A DNA stretch of 64,000 nucleotides, taken from the NCBI GenBank assembly GCA_030248225.1, contig JASANE010019510.1, forward strand, positions 1 through 64,000, written 5' to 3'. The DNA comes from Trileptium ribeirensis (taxonomy: Eukaryota; Nematoda; Enoplea; Enoplida; Thoracostomopsidae). The translations under genes were made by a program, and so were the position numbers. The stretch's first letter is position 1; every line of letters begins with the position of its first letter. Under the pieces are notes generated by a model. It searched no databases and had not been told where the DNA came from. It was given only the letters and a program-made list of their open reading frames with translations. Shown piece after piece: positions 31,801 to 46,800 of the stretch.

Positions 31801-34800
31801 ATGAAAGACATGTAATTATACCAAACAAATGAAGACAGACTACATTCTGGAAATCGGGTTCGTCGACCGTAAAATTTTTGAAACATCTGAAAAGTTATGC
31901 ATGAGTCCACATTAGGTGGGTACACGATGCTTGTTCTTCTGTCAAAAGAACGAATGAATCATGCAGAAATTTGGGTTCACATTTTTGCCATTTTTGTGAA
32001 CGCTAACAATGGCTTTGTGATATATGAGCGGAAGTAGCGTACTCGCACATTTCTCCATATCGAACGTTCGTCCCTGTTTAGTTTATGACATGCTAAATCG
32101 GGCAGCTGTGTTCGCGGTTTATGTGTATATTATAGTATACGATAAAAACACGATTGGTAATCTCGTTTCACGTGTACACGGTCGGCAAACTGCGATGCTA
32201 AATCATAAAATAATGATCGCGAACCGCACCTTCTTGTTGCTGTATCGCAAATCGTAGGATATAGTAATTTGTGTCCGTTCGTCGTTTTGCGGTAGTGCAC
32301 TGGCTATCGGTAGCATTGTACCGTAGAACTACCGCATTCATCATGATTTATAACCTTAAAGAAATAATACATGTCGGAAGAAAAACGACAATATTTCTGG
32401 AAGAAGGTCAACGAACCATTTGAGCCATTCAGCGGCCCAGAAGTGGTTATACAAAAGGTGATGTTTAGAAAAGTGTTTTCTCGATTAGCCGATTCCAGCA
32501 AGTGGTCTTACGTCTTACTTTTTCGATGTGACGCCTCTGCAGCCATAGCTCCAAAACACATTTACCTGCATTGTTAGATTTGGGAAAGGACCATTAGTCC
32601 TGTTTTTGGGCATTTTGACCCGGAAGATGGGGCCCAGTGGTTCGAGTGCAGCTCAAGGGCGCATCGTCATAACATAGGCTATCGAACACAAAATTTTGTC
32701 GAACGTCATTCTTCTGAAGATGGGTTGCGTGCCACCGACATGCAAAAAATACACGACTTTCTGCCTGGCACTCTTAGCTTAAACTTTGTTCGCTTGGCTC
32801 GATCCGTTTTAATTATAAATAATATATTTCAAAGCCAGCCGTTGCGCAACACTAAAATTATATAGTAAAGCCTGTCTATAGGTAGAGCACTATAGTACGC
32901 TGCGTAAAATATTCGTTTGCAAATGATGTCAATTTCAGAGCAAATTCTGACGTAGCTTTGACGAAAAAATGAAAATTCTATCGAAACAAGAGGATCCTCT
33001 TGGCCGAATGTCTAACCTTGAGCAGTGGGCTTGCCGTGACCGAACACTGTTCTATAGAATTTCAGTACCAGCGGTTTTATAAGAAATAGTTTTATATTTT
33101 TACAACACGTAAGACCGTCAGTTAAGATCGCACATCCCTGAACGCTGTAATGGTGACTAGTAAAGTACCAATAATTTTCATGCTGTGGGCTGGACTTTTA
33201 AAGGCTTTAAGGCCAATTAAGCTAATTTATTTGCGTATTTCTTTAGCCTGGTACAACAGTGAAGGTGTCTAAGCTGTTCGGCTACCTAACGGTGCGTCGA
33301 AAGGAGCTTTTGCGTAACGCCAAACGGGAATATCACAAGGCATTGACAACGATATCGGGTTATGCACTGATCAGCGGATGTCAAAGGATTACGTGCCTGT
33401 CTGTGATTAGCGGGTAAACAAAAGCAAGTATTCATATAGTATTTATGCCGTTTGAACAGCCGCTTGAATCTCGTAGTATGGAAAGAAGGTGTCAAGTAGG
33501 GATATGCACTTATCGGCTGATGTGAAAGGATTAAGATTGTATCTGTGAATAACGAGTGATTAATGGCAAGAATTCATTATATCACATCTATGTCGGTTGA
33601 ATTACATTATATAGAAACACATTCATTATTTCGACTCAACAGTAGTAGCTTAAATTTCGTAGTAAGAACAGGAAGTACCATAAAGTTGCAATAGGGATTA
33701 GTATAAAAATCTATGTAATAATGTTAGTTGAAACGGAGCGAGCGAAGTTTCCTCGAAATAGCATCTAATTGCGACAAAAACTGTTTTTTGGTCGTCTGTG
33801 TGTCGATGCATGACTCTCCACGAGATGACGGATTTTCGCATTTTTGTTTGATACGTAATATGAGATGTACAGCACAGCCAGAAATAGGTGCAAAATAATA
33901 GACCGAAATTTTGATGGATTTCGATTAAGCGAAGTTTCGACTGTTTTCGATTTTGGCGTAATTAATTAAAGGTAAAATTGTAAAATTTCTCAGTTTAATG
34001 AAATTTCGTTCGATTGTGATTATACAACATTTTGATCGATTGTAATTTCGCTTTAAATCGTTTTCGTTTGCACTTTATTTTAGACCGCGTCTGTAGCTAA
34101 ATACCTAGCTTCGTATTGGCGGTGCTGCCATGATGTATTACCTAAATTTTCGCAAAACCGACACGAAATCCAGCCTTAGGTTTTGGCGTTTTAGGTCACT
34201 TCACATTTTGGTTAAAACCCTTATGTTTTTGCTTGTTGGGGCAAACGATGGGATTATTGAGTTGTTTAGCTCGTTAAACGCGTTGATTTCTTTGTTTTAA
34301 CCACGCGTTGGATGTGTTAATATGCCAGTTTTTTGCGTGTTTTTAATAGCAACTATTTGGGTTCTTCATTCGCTGAAAATTTTGCCAGGGGGCATGAACC
34401 GGGGCTGCCCGATTTTACCAAGAGGCATTTTTCCAAGAGAAAACGGATAAAATCGTGTAAGCAACTACACTGCGCTGACGCTTTTATGGAGACAAGCGAT
34501 TTTGAAGTAAATTTTGTCAAAATTTGCGAAATTTTTGGCTTCAGGACAGAATTTCAGTGCAAATTTTATGTATTTAGGGAGTGTTTTTATTGAGTGTAAA
34601 CAAAAAAAATGAGAAGTGGCGATGAACTCCGGGGAGCCCAAAATTTTGTCAAGTGGGCAATCGGTTTTGTCACGGGGCACTTGAAAATGTCAGGCCCCCA
34701 TATTGGAGAGCCCAGATTATTTGGATATTAGATCCCAAAACACGATTCCTTTTAGAGTGCATATAAAATTAGAAGATGGATGAACGCACGATTGCGCAGC

Positions 34801-37800
34801 GAGCTGTATCACTACGTGTGAGCGACGTTTATAGTCACAAATACGTTTGTACGAATCAACTCAACATTTTAGCCAGCCTCAAAAATCGTTTTATTTGTAG
34901 ATTTAACAAATTACACAATTAGATTGGAGCCTACAAAATCATGCATAGATCAAAGGGGCATGGGCAGGGCATGCATCATTATACATAAAGGGTATATTGG
35001 TCACAGATATATTCAATTTAATCATATAATCGTTTTTTAGCATCTTCGAAAACCTCTATATCCACAAATGCAACTAATTATAACAGATTGAAAAGCACGT
35101 AATCATGCATGTCTCGAAAAAAGGTGGCATGAAAACATTGCCACTCCAAAAATGTCTACATCAATCACAGATACATACGGATCAATCAATATAAGACATA
35201 ACGTTAGGTTAAAATCATCGAAATCATAGATAATTCCAAAAAGCGTACACCAGTCTCAGGTACATTCAAAGGAATCATTCTCAAAACCTTTATACAGCTT
35301 ATTAATGATTATCTAAAAATATGACATATCAAGGTTAAAATAGGTTCTTTTGGGACCCCATTTTGTGCCCCTATCTCCTTATCCGAGATTCTGACAATAA
35401 GTTGATATAAGATTTGGGATTTAACTACAAAAACTGAGGTTGTGCTCTGTTTAAAGCGGGTCTATTATAACCCTTGGCTGGGCTACACAAATCATATAAA
35501 TGCTACCCAGGGAGTAACCTTAATTCCGGTTCCGGCGAAAATCGTGTTCCGGTTGCGGTTCCGGCAAAGGGCAAAAACCATACCGGAACCGGAATTCCGG
35601 TTTAAAATTTTGTTTGAAATTTTCCACGTTTTTTGCTTCATCCTGTAATCCAAACATATGTAATATATATTATACAATGATCAAGCTCCAATACAACCAA
35701 GCAAAAGAAAAGATTAACTAACCAATTTGCCGTGTGAAACGTAAGTAGGGCACATAATTAGAGCAGGAATTTTTCATAATAACCTGCAGGAGTTTGTTAA
35801 GTCAAAGCCAGGTCGATGCTTGTAGCAGCTATTTTACACAACTAGAAGTCTGTGGGATACGTTTGAATTAAACCGGTCCAACTCGGTAACGGAGGATGGC
35901 TTACGCAGAAGCACTTAGGGTATGCTTGGCTAACATAATTGCGTCAAGCACCCGCCAGTGCGCTTGTAAACTTGGTAAACCAGTCTAAATTGAAGTAAAC
36001 TAACTTTATCTGCAACGCAGCTAGAAACTGTTTTCTTGGCAAAGAAATGTATTTATTGAAACTGTGCGAGCAGCATCACAGTGTGTCTCATTTATAGCAT
36101 TATGATTAGAAAGTTATCTTCATTATGATCTAACTGATGGGCACTATATGTCCACCGCTAGCCTAAACAGTGTCTCTGACCACTGATCAGAAAATTACCT
36201 TCTATCTATTATTTTCTCTTAGAATCATATAAACCAATAATTTTAAGTTTCCTACAGAAGAATATGCAACAAACGTATGTGTAGTAAAGGGAGGCGACTG
36301 AAGACAGAGCGAAAGTGTGTATTCTACGCTCCAAGCTTTGTAAGCACATTCGATTTGACGCAGTATACGCAGTGATGTATAGTGGAAGACATTTTTTGCT
36401 CTCAATGTCCAAAAACCGACATTTTTGATCGATAAATAAACATTATTAGCTTCCTCAGTCTCTTTATAGTTTCAGAAAGGCAATAATATCATCGCAATAC
36501 ATTAAGTTTAATGTAAAAGTTATTTTTAATGCATTTTAAATCCACTATACCTTCATTTCTTCCATCATCTGTTTTACTATATATAAATTTCCAAGACCAG
36601 GTTTCGGATCCGGTTTAAATGGACGGTTCCGGTTGCTGGTTCCGGTTATTCCCTGATGCTACCATATGCAAAAGATATCATGGAAATAAAGTTCCTGAAC
36701 TATTTAGAAAAAAACTGACCGGGTAAACGGACACAATAAAATTTGTCAGCGTGCATACAAATTATCGCTTCGCTCGGTGGGCAGTAAATGTATGTTACGA
36801 ACCTGGGTGACACACCAGAAAATACTTGAATATTGACTAAAAAGTTGTTGTTAGTTTCCATAGAATTGTTTTTTTAGTTTTAGTAAGCTTTTTATTATTC
36901 TTTACCATTATTTGTTGAAAGAAAACTTCTGAAAATTTTTGAACGCCCCCTAGTTCGTTGTTATCTGCCCCTGGTTTAGAACCGTGGTTTCAGTCACGCC
37001 GGGGCAGAAATTTCAGCGAATAGAAGCCAGCTGTGTTTCATTTCGGCGTACTATATACAGGACTTCTTTCGTCAGATGCCACTTAAACATGAATACTACT
37101 GGCTTCTCAAAACTACCAAAATTATAACTGGGTGAATGACCTGGCTTCTCCTAGTTCGGAAGTGGCAGAAACCGAAAATACATCTGTGCGACAAACTCCC
37201 TCCAGTACATGGGGGTACCATTAAGTACTGTATCTGTCGGAAGACGTCAGATGTTGTATAATGTGTAATTAGCAACTACGGATTATAATTGCATACATGA
37301 AAGGTGAATTTTACCTTGTTTAGCTTCATAGGGGAAAATTTACGGATTTTAGACGAAATAGGCAGGGTTTCTGCGCAACCAGAAATTCGGGAATTTTGAC
37401 AAAATATTTGGCACACACGGGAAAAAGCAATAAGAAGAAAACCCAGAAAATCCCGCAAATTTGTACCATTTAAGAATTTAAGTGTTTTGCAATTTTGAAT
37501 CCTGAATAGGAAACAATCCGCATATTTGTGAGCCCATGAGAGAAAAATTTGGTAATGTTTAACCGCGCAGCAATGCATTTTGGGTGATAGGGTGAGTCAA
37601 TTTTGCTTGGGTGTCATGAACTGAGGAATGTCGAAATAACTTGCGCCCACTTCCTCCTTTATTTAGAAAAGCCAGTACTAGCGTTGCCACATTACGGATT
37701 CCCGGATATTTGTCTACGTGCCCCATATGCTTGTGTAATGTATCATTACATTTATTAGGCGAAAATCAACTGTACTTCAATCACCAGGCTTATCTTTGAG

Positions 37801-40800
37801 AGACAACATTTCTTCCGTATGGGGTATTAAAACGTTGAAGTCCATCGTACCTATAAATTTGTATACACCGGATGAAGAAGTGTGTACCGAATTTGGCATT
37901 CCATATGACGATCTAAGTGACGATAAGCTTGGTAGCATTCAGTAAGTTATGAACTGGACTTTATTTTTTTACCATAAGTCAGTCAGTCACCTAGCGATAT
38001 TTTTGTAGTGTGTTTGCACCGGATGCGTATAGTGACAGACAGAAACATGAACAAATCATCCAAGAATAGTTTGTAAACAGCTGCGTTTTCTTTGCGAAAC
38101 AATTGCTTTTGTTTATACCGTTCAAAGTTGTATATTTGAACATAGACACCCTGGAGAACTACGTACTGAAAAAATATAAAACATGTTTTGAGCTTGAGGA
38201 GCCAGATTTACTATTTGCGCATATTACTTAGTCGAAGGTGCGAAATCGGCTAATATGTGGATTGAATTACGTTTTGTTCCTTCGAAGTTCGTTATGTTGT
38301 TAGCTGGCTACTTTCAATTTGTTGAAACCAAATGTTCAAATAGTGTGTTTTTGGGAAAAATCTTTTTTCTTCGCCTTTTTGTTGCATAACTCTTCACAAG
38401 ATAGACGGATTTTCGCAATTTTTTAATTCAACGCGTAACGAAATGTAGTCATGTAGTTTTGCATTTGCGCTGCCTCTATGATTTACTACCTAAATTTTCA
38501 CAAAGTAGACACTAGTAGTTGGGAATTTTTGATTTTGGTCGCTTGGGGTAACCCAACTTTTAGGTTATAACTCTTGCCAGAGGTATCGGATCTCGGTTCT
38601 TAGGACTGTTATGCATTTTTTGCCGGAGCAACTGTTTTCTAGCATAAGCCATAATTTAAAAAATAATCCTCATAAAAGAGAAATTTTCAAAATTTTTATA
38701 AAGCAGGTTTTTCGTTTGTTGGGGGTGAACGATAGGATTATGGTTTTATTTAAGGTTATTTAAACCGGTAAACACATTGGTGTCTTTGATCCACGCCTAG
38801 ATTGGATGGGCTGACGTTACTGGTGGAAAAATTGGTAAATTTTAGCACCGAACGTAGTAAAATTTTGCCACTTTTTCAAGATGTATGTAGATCATTAGAA
38901 TGACTGTGTCTATATATTTTCGTTGTTGGTGAATACGATAAAAGCTGTTGGTGGCTTCTCCATTTGCTAAATTTTTTTAGGGATCGTGAATTGGGGGCGG
39001 TTGAAATCTAAAAGTTTTTAAAATTAAATACTTTTCAGCGTAACAAAATTGTTAATATGGCCTCAGAAACGACTTAAGCTCTTTATTGAGGTTAATACCA
39101 ACTTTTCAATAGTTTTTTTCGCTGAAATGAAACTCTTATCCACAAAGGGATTTTGATTTGTTTCTGTCATACTGGGGATGTTTTTACCGGGAGATGCTAA
39201 AAATTTTGCGAGGGGGACATTTTGCGCGGACGCGTTTTTTCCAGGGGTCCCCACCCTTCTACTTCGGAGAAGTCAGTATTGTATTTGCGTGGTAGGCTTC
39301 AAATAAGGCAAGTATGAATTGGGATCCTGCAGCTTAGAAATCACTTCATATTTTTATTGTTCTTAAAAGTTGTGATGGATTTCGAAAGTTTTCGTCGTTT
39401 TTGCATTAGAAGAAATATAGCATTTTATATGTATGACAAAAATCACAGCAGTGTTGTCAGTGAAGACTTTTTGGTGTGTAATAATTGCTATCGGTTGACT
39501 ACTCAAAGACCACAATTTGTAACGACGATACGGCAGCTATTTAAAGAGTAGCCATACTCACTCTGTTGTTTCACCTCGCTCTGCTAGTTACTATTTTCAA
39601 TGTAGTAACTTCATATGGCTTATAACATAACAGTCAATGGTTCCATAGAATAACATTTTTTAACAAACAGAACATGTTAATGGTGTTTGATGAGGACTTG
39701 TAAATTGATTAAGCGTAATTCTGATCAATTCCACGCTAGTCTAATAACTGCCGTGTTCATAGCACTAACGATAGCTCATTTTGTTAATAATGGTGGTGTA
39801 AATATTTTCTAACGTTACTCGATTTCGCATTGGTTAGTGGCGTACCGGAAACTGTTATTCCAGTGATATAGTATCTTTGTTGCGCCAGTATTTGCACGAT
39901 TATTCTGTATTGGTATTAATGCTTTGTAAAATTTCTATTTTAGTGGAATTTGATATGGATAAGCTTCTACTTGGGAAATGTGCTCGCTTACTTATTTGAC
40001 TTTTAAGAGAAATGTTTTTAGAACGCGAATACTATAATAGCACATGATAAAAGTGACTTTTTTGCCCTTAAGTCGCTCGCCACTAGCTCGGAAACCATTC
40101 CAAAATTAGAGTTTCATTACTAATTTTCTATCTTTCGAAATATTCACGAAATGTGAATGTCACGTTTGGCGAGTATAGTATATAGCTAGCTTTTACAATA
40201 TATTCTGAGAGTAGCGTTAATTGCTGCTTTTTGATAACACACAGGGATGGGTGTATTCGTTTATGTTGATTCCCCTATCTGATTTTTTGGGACTACATTT
40301 TTAATGTTATATTTGAAATAAAATTGTCAAAAATACAATAATGTCATTTTGTGAAAAAAGAAAGGCTGCTTTTTTCTTCCGTTGTGTATTCGGCCCCATT
40401 GAATGTTTCAGTCGTTTTCTTTTTTTACTTGCTTTTGAACCTGCAATACTTTCGAGCTATTTTCAAAAATTAGCTTTATCAGAATCGTTCTTTTGTTATT
40501 TTAAGTGTTTTAACGTGGTGTAAGAAAAATATTTAAATTTTTTGTCCTCTATGTAGAACTTTCGGAAAACTTGCAGTTGTTTTTCGCTCAGCTTTATCAT
40601 TCGTGAAATAATTAGAATATCATATATTGGACTGTAATTTTGGATCTAAATTGTCGCCACTTATGGTTCAGGATTGCTTAACGTCCATACTATTTGTGAA
40701 TTGATACTTTGTTGTTTATATAATGTTATTCAGATTTACGGGAATGGTCTCGTCGGCCGAACAAGGCAATGGACGATCCAGCTGCGATCGGCAATATGTC

Positions 40801-43800
40801 TATATCAATTCCAGACCGTGCGACTATCCAAAAATTACAAAAGTCGTCAACGACGTCTACAAACTGTTTAATCGCAATCAGTATCCTGTATTGATACTAG
40901 ACATTTCGATAGTTGGTGGTTAGTTGTATAGAAACAGTATGGCGTTTGGATATATACGAAGGAGAGATAAAGCTACAGTCGTGGCCAAAAATAAGTGCAA
41001 TCAAAAACGACCAAAATTGATCGAACTCGCTGTCAATGGATATTTCGTCTAATCGAATTCGATTGAAATTTCGTTAAATCAAAAATAATCTAAACTTTAT
41101 AAATTTTAAATTTATTTAGTTGTGCTAAAATCGAAATCGATCGAAATTTCGTTAAATCGAGATCTACCGAAATTTGGTTTACTCGAAGTTGGTCGATTAT
41201 TTTGCTCTTACTCCTGGCCGTCACTGTAAATGAATTGAGTTTGGTGCCTTTCGAATGCATAATGGAACACCAGTGCCCTGTTCGTCCACGTTTTATGCAA
41301 ACGAAACTTATGTCTACGGCTAAGTTCAAGCAGTTCGAACAGGCAAGCTTGTTTCAAAATTATTCGCCTCAGACTTAATTCAATCTTATTTGTTTCAGAC
41401 TTTTCAAATTTGAATCTTGTTTCAAGGTAATTGTTGTAAACTTTCGTACAAGTTGCTTGCTTTGTGATTCTTTCTTACAAAAGTTGACTGATCGTGTATG
41501 TTGTCAGAAAAACGAGGTTAATTGTTTGAAATTATATTGCCCTACCGTCATCTGTAAACAGGTTTTGCATCAATCATGAAGCGAAGAAAATTTTAAATAA
41601 TGTTGATGGAAATGTAGGCGGGATAAAGTTATATGGCTACTAGATTATTGGGAGTCCAAAATTTTGTAAAGGCAGCCGTTCTGCATGGGGAGTTGCGATC
41701 AAAAATTCCCTGCCATTCCACCATCGATTTTACACCTGGGGTAGTCTAAAATAATTCTTAAGTTGCGCAGCTTTGAAAAGCCTGTTGTATCGCGTAACAG
41801 TTTTGACATGGTTGAATTCAGATTTTGTGCTTAATAGATCTTTTGACTTTTAATAGTTTCTTGTGTGTTATTTTATGGACGTTAACTCTGCGTTGCCATA
41901 TTCTACTGATGCTCCCTTGTTTTCACGAGAGGTGTAATGGTTATGTAGTTATAGAATTTATTTTAACTTGAAGAACATTGAAAAATTTCTTCCAACCGCA
42001 TCGATCAAACATAAACACTACAGTTACAGTCATATATTGATAATAATTTTATAACGTAGGTGGCAATCACGACAAGGACGGATGTAAATCAAAGTGGAAG
42101 ATACAAGCATAGTTATAATCAGAATCAAGTGCCTAAAAATAGAACAAGTTTCTTTCGATATCGATTGTTTAAACGAGAATCGAACGTTTACGAGTAACTT
42201 AACGAATTTCGGTCGCTTTAAATTAAAAATTAATTAGTAAAATATGTTTGTCTGCATTTAATTTAAGGAAATTAAATGAAGATCGTTTGATTTCATGTGC
42301 GCTCGCTTTTATGCCCACTTAATTCTGATTGCAAACTGTAGTCATGCCTTTTTCAATACTTTGAGCGCTTTAAAACCGTTCAAACATGATATAGGTTGAA
42401 AGCGAAGTATAGAAAACTTTCGTCGGAATTGCAATATAACAATCATTGGTGCATTGCATATTCTAAATTTTTTTTGTTCAACTAGCGAGGAGCTGTCAGT
42501 TTTTATTACATTTCATATACTTGAAGGCTATAACTTTGAATAGTTTTTCGTTTTTAATTAAGTGTTAGTCTGGCTTCTGCAAACTTCCAAATTAACACCT
42601 ATGGGAGTTCAAAACCTATCGAAATCGCTATAGATTTATCTTTAGTTCAATTGCAATCGATCGAAATTCTGTTTTGTAGAAAATAATAGTAATTTTATAA
42701 ATTTGAATATTATGTATTTAATTGCGCTGAAATCCTAATCGATCGAAATTTCGTGTAATCGAAATCTAACTAAATTTCGTGTAATTTCAATTGAAGCTTC
42801 GGTTCGATTATTTTGCACTTATGTCAGTGATTGCACAATTGGAATTGTAGAATATTGCTTGTCCAAAATTGAGGGTGGGTCATGATATTTTTCTTGGCCT
42901 CCTGGCAAAAACTGATACCAGGCAAAATTTTCTTCTCCCGACAGAAACATCCCAAATAACATAAACACTTGACAAAAAATTTTTTTACAGAAATCTTTCG
43001 AAAGTTAAAAATTTAATTAATTTCAAAAAATTGTGTGCAAAGTTTATTTTAACCTCAATAGAGATGGTATTGCGGCATTCATTATCCTTTTTAGTTTTTT
43101 GCTGAAAAATATAAAATTTTTAGATTTCGAAGCGGTAGGCGCCCGACGGTTCAAGCTAAGGGCCCCAGTTCACACTCTCTGGCGAAATTCAGCGCGCCTC
43201 CGTTTCAAACCAGGGTGGCCTCGGGTATGCTCTATGTCAATATTTACAGCGGATGGTGAAGCTATTGTAACTGCCACATAAACATGAAATATGTTTGTAA
43301 CTTAATGATTGACTATAATGTATTAACTAAAGGGAATGTCAGCAAATTTTTGTCCATCAGGAAGTATTTGGCATTTTTCCGTTAAATAGGGCGAAATACC
43401 CAAAAAAATTTGCTAATTTTTTAGCGGCGGAATAAGCTGGGTGCATAAATATCCAAAATTTGGCTAACAGTATGAACTGGTATAGCTTGGGAACCTCCTG
43501 TGCGCGGAGAAGCGGTTTAGTCTCCTCACGCATTTAAATTATAGACAGTTTGTCATCAAATTTTGCAGCGATTTTTAAGGCATCCGAAATTGTAACGATT
43601 ACATCAATTAAAGCAATATCAATGTTATGAGAACACTCCAGTATCTTAAATAGTGGTCGACTATGCCACTGGTGTGAATAATGCAGGGTTTTTATTTTAG
43701 TGCCGCTTGGTTCTTTGATGTGGTGCGGGAGGTACAATATGGCAAATGCATATAGGCTGCAAGTTATGTTAATTATGTCGTAACTACATTGGCCCCAAAT

Positions 43801-46800
43801 AACAGGGGAGGGCCCCAGACATTTCGACCTTTCCGTTGGTCCCCCCATTCGAGCCCCCAGGTAAATTTGGTTTTCCAGTTTTTATCCCTGATTCCCAGGA
43901 ACTATTCTGCGGTGCTAAAAAACTAGCCGAATTTTGTCCATGAGGCAAAAGATTTGCGAATTTACCTGTATCCTCGCTGCGAAATAATGGAATTTCGCGA
44001 AAAATTAACATCTGTCCAATAGCTATTCGCGAAAAATTTGCGTATATTTCGGAATGTGACTATATTATGGTTAAAAATCTCCAAATTCTTTCATACGGGG
44101 CCAAAAATGCTGATATCTATCCATCCCTGTTATTGTTAGGTATCCATAATTATGGCCAGTCTTTAAATTGCTCTTATTTTACGTTTTCAGAGAGCAAGCT
44201 TACTCTATTTTTCCCCAGTTAACTGCCGGTACTTTTGGTTATCCCAAATTATTATGAACTGGTCATGATCCTGTGTATAAGTTTGTTATATTCGAGAAGA
44301 TGGTATTATGCTCTTACGCACTTTCTGCAATGCTAGCCTTGTAGCTGTTCATATATTTAGGCCTTCGAAAGCTGTTAGTACCTGGACTATGCATAACTGT
44401 CGCACAAATGTTGCCGAATAACAAAATGGTTCTCCGAATTAATGAATCTTCGTTAGACACAATAAGGAAACATACTTTAACTTATGGCATACAGATTATC
44501 TAGTGGTAAATTTGTTTTGCAGATGGGGCAGATGTTAATTTAGTCCCGGACAAGCGAAAAATTCTGGTTCGAGACGAGAAATTGCTCCTTGCGACATTAA
44601 AAGCTTCAGTTTTGAAGACATACACAGATTCAGTACGAAGTATTGATAGTATAAGTGAGCCAGTGATCAATTCTTTATGAAATGATTTTTATTGTGTTGC
44701 AATGGATCGAGCGGAGTTGTCTCGAACAGCGCTCACTTGAGCAAAAATTTATTTTTATTCGTCATAGCATCGGATCGAAAATATAAATCACTGCACGTAT
44801 TCCTATTCGAAGGTTACAACTTTGCTGTTATGCATATTTCTTAGAGTAGCCGTTTTCGAGCTGAGTCGGTATAAAAATAGCAAAAAATAAAATTTTCAAT
44901 ATTTTATTGCTCGTTGCAGGTAAACGATGGCTTGTAGGTTTCTAATCTGCTAAACACGTGGGTTTCACAAATATATGCATTTAGCTTTTGCTATATTTTC
45001 AGTCCAATTGATAATTTTTAAGTAGGACTAGGTTTACGGCCGGGGTTGCTAAATATGATAAATGCGACTGTATTTGTGTTTTATGTATCATAGATAGGCA
45101 ATAGCTATTTGCCTACAACCTAAAAATGGGGTTTATAGTATAATAGACTATATAGAATTATAATTTTTCTTGAAAGTTGTTATTTATAAATATCAAAGTT
45201 TTCCTTCGTTTTGGACATTTAAGGATGAAACAAGAGCCCTGCCCGCGGTTTATGTACTAAAATGGCTATAGTGTTGTGTGAATGCATTGGTGATACATTA
45301 TTATTCTGGTGCTTTAAAAGGCTCAGGAATGTCAATCCGGAACATTGAAGTAGCCATTGTTGCACAGACTAGCCGCACTCGCTGGCGATTAGCTAATATT
45401 TAACTATGGTTACACAGCTAAATTATGATGTAGGTGTTGTTAGCTAGGTATTTGTTTTTGCTTAAAAAGGTTCGTATTTATGTTATTAAGGTTAGCAGGT
45501 CATGATGGCTTTAGCAAAAAATTTAAAAAAATAAATCTACATAAATGAAAAAAATTAGAGTAATTATAAGCAAATACTACTAAGTAAGATTGTTTCAGGT
45601 TCTAGTTCAAAGGCGTCATGCATAAAAACGTTACAATCGGCACAGCGAAGTTCTATGTCGGCTTCGCCGGTGTCTTCACCTGTATCGCAACAGTCACTGT
45701 TGAGCCAGTTTTTGTACAGCCCTGGTTCACAACAGGAGGGTACCGCGGTACTCAACCAAGCTGCGGCGCGCAATGATTCAGTCTTGGCAAATCGCTCGGT
45801 CGTGATGGATGAATATCTAAAGACAAAGCCGACCACTGAGGCAATTTCGACTCACAACACGGTTGCCTCAGATTGTTTTACTTCAGTGGTGCCAGATACA
45901 ACGAATGGTTTTCACGAAATGTGAGTCATTTTGTACTTTATAGTCAAAGACAGACACGGAATTATGCAATGGCACTCGTCCGCATTTAGATGAATTGACT
46001 AAATAACGTCCGTCCTCGTCCTTACGAAATTGCGTCCGTCCATGTATGCACTTAGCTTTGTCCGTGATTGCATATATTTATTGCGTTTAGTTTAGTAGTA
46101 TAGCGAGATAAACAATTATGTACCTTCCCAAATTTTGAATTTATATTAGTGGATGCGAAGATTAATGCATGAAACATTTTTGTATAGATTCTTTGTCCGT
46201 TTTCATTTTCCTACTCAGCTAGTAAAAGGATTATTAATGTAAAATTGAATTTTTTAGCGTTTTATCTATTTTTATTGATATTAATAGGGTATTTGTGTTC
46301 TGTATGTGACTAATGCTACTTAATATTGTTTATTTCGAAAGTTTATCTCAGAAAACGAGAGAAGTATTATAATATTCTTTCTCGTTGTTGTAATCGGATG
46401 ATTAAAAGCTTTAGTATTCATTGATATTTTGATTATTTTTCAATGAAGTTGCGGAATGTACTTGTAACTTGTATTTTGTAATGGCGGAATGCGCGAAACT
46501 TTTTTGTTATATTGCATATGAATAGGATGGGAACCAGAGTGCCACAAACTGCAGTATTAAGCGAATGACATTTTTAAACTGTTAAATATAATTTATGTAT
46601 TTACATTCCGCAATAAACCATTCTCTTTCATGATTAGCGCTTTGTGGACGAGCTGTTCCCTATCCTATATTTTCAGTGCCATGCTTAGCGTCACGAAAAA
46701 CTTCCATTTGGGCCGGGAGAGAGTTGGAATATGGACGGGCTCAACCGAAATATCATACTATACAAAATTAACCGTTCCCATGCTTGTATTTCCCACTTCA

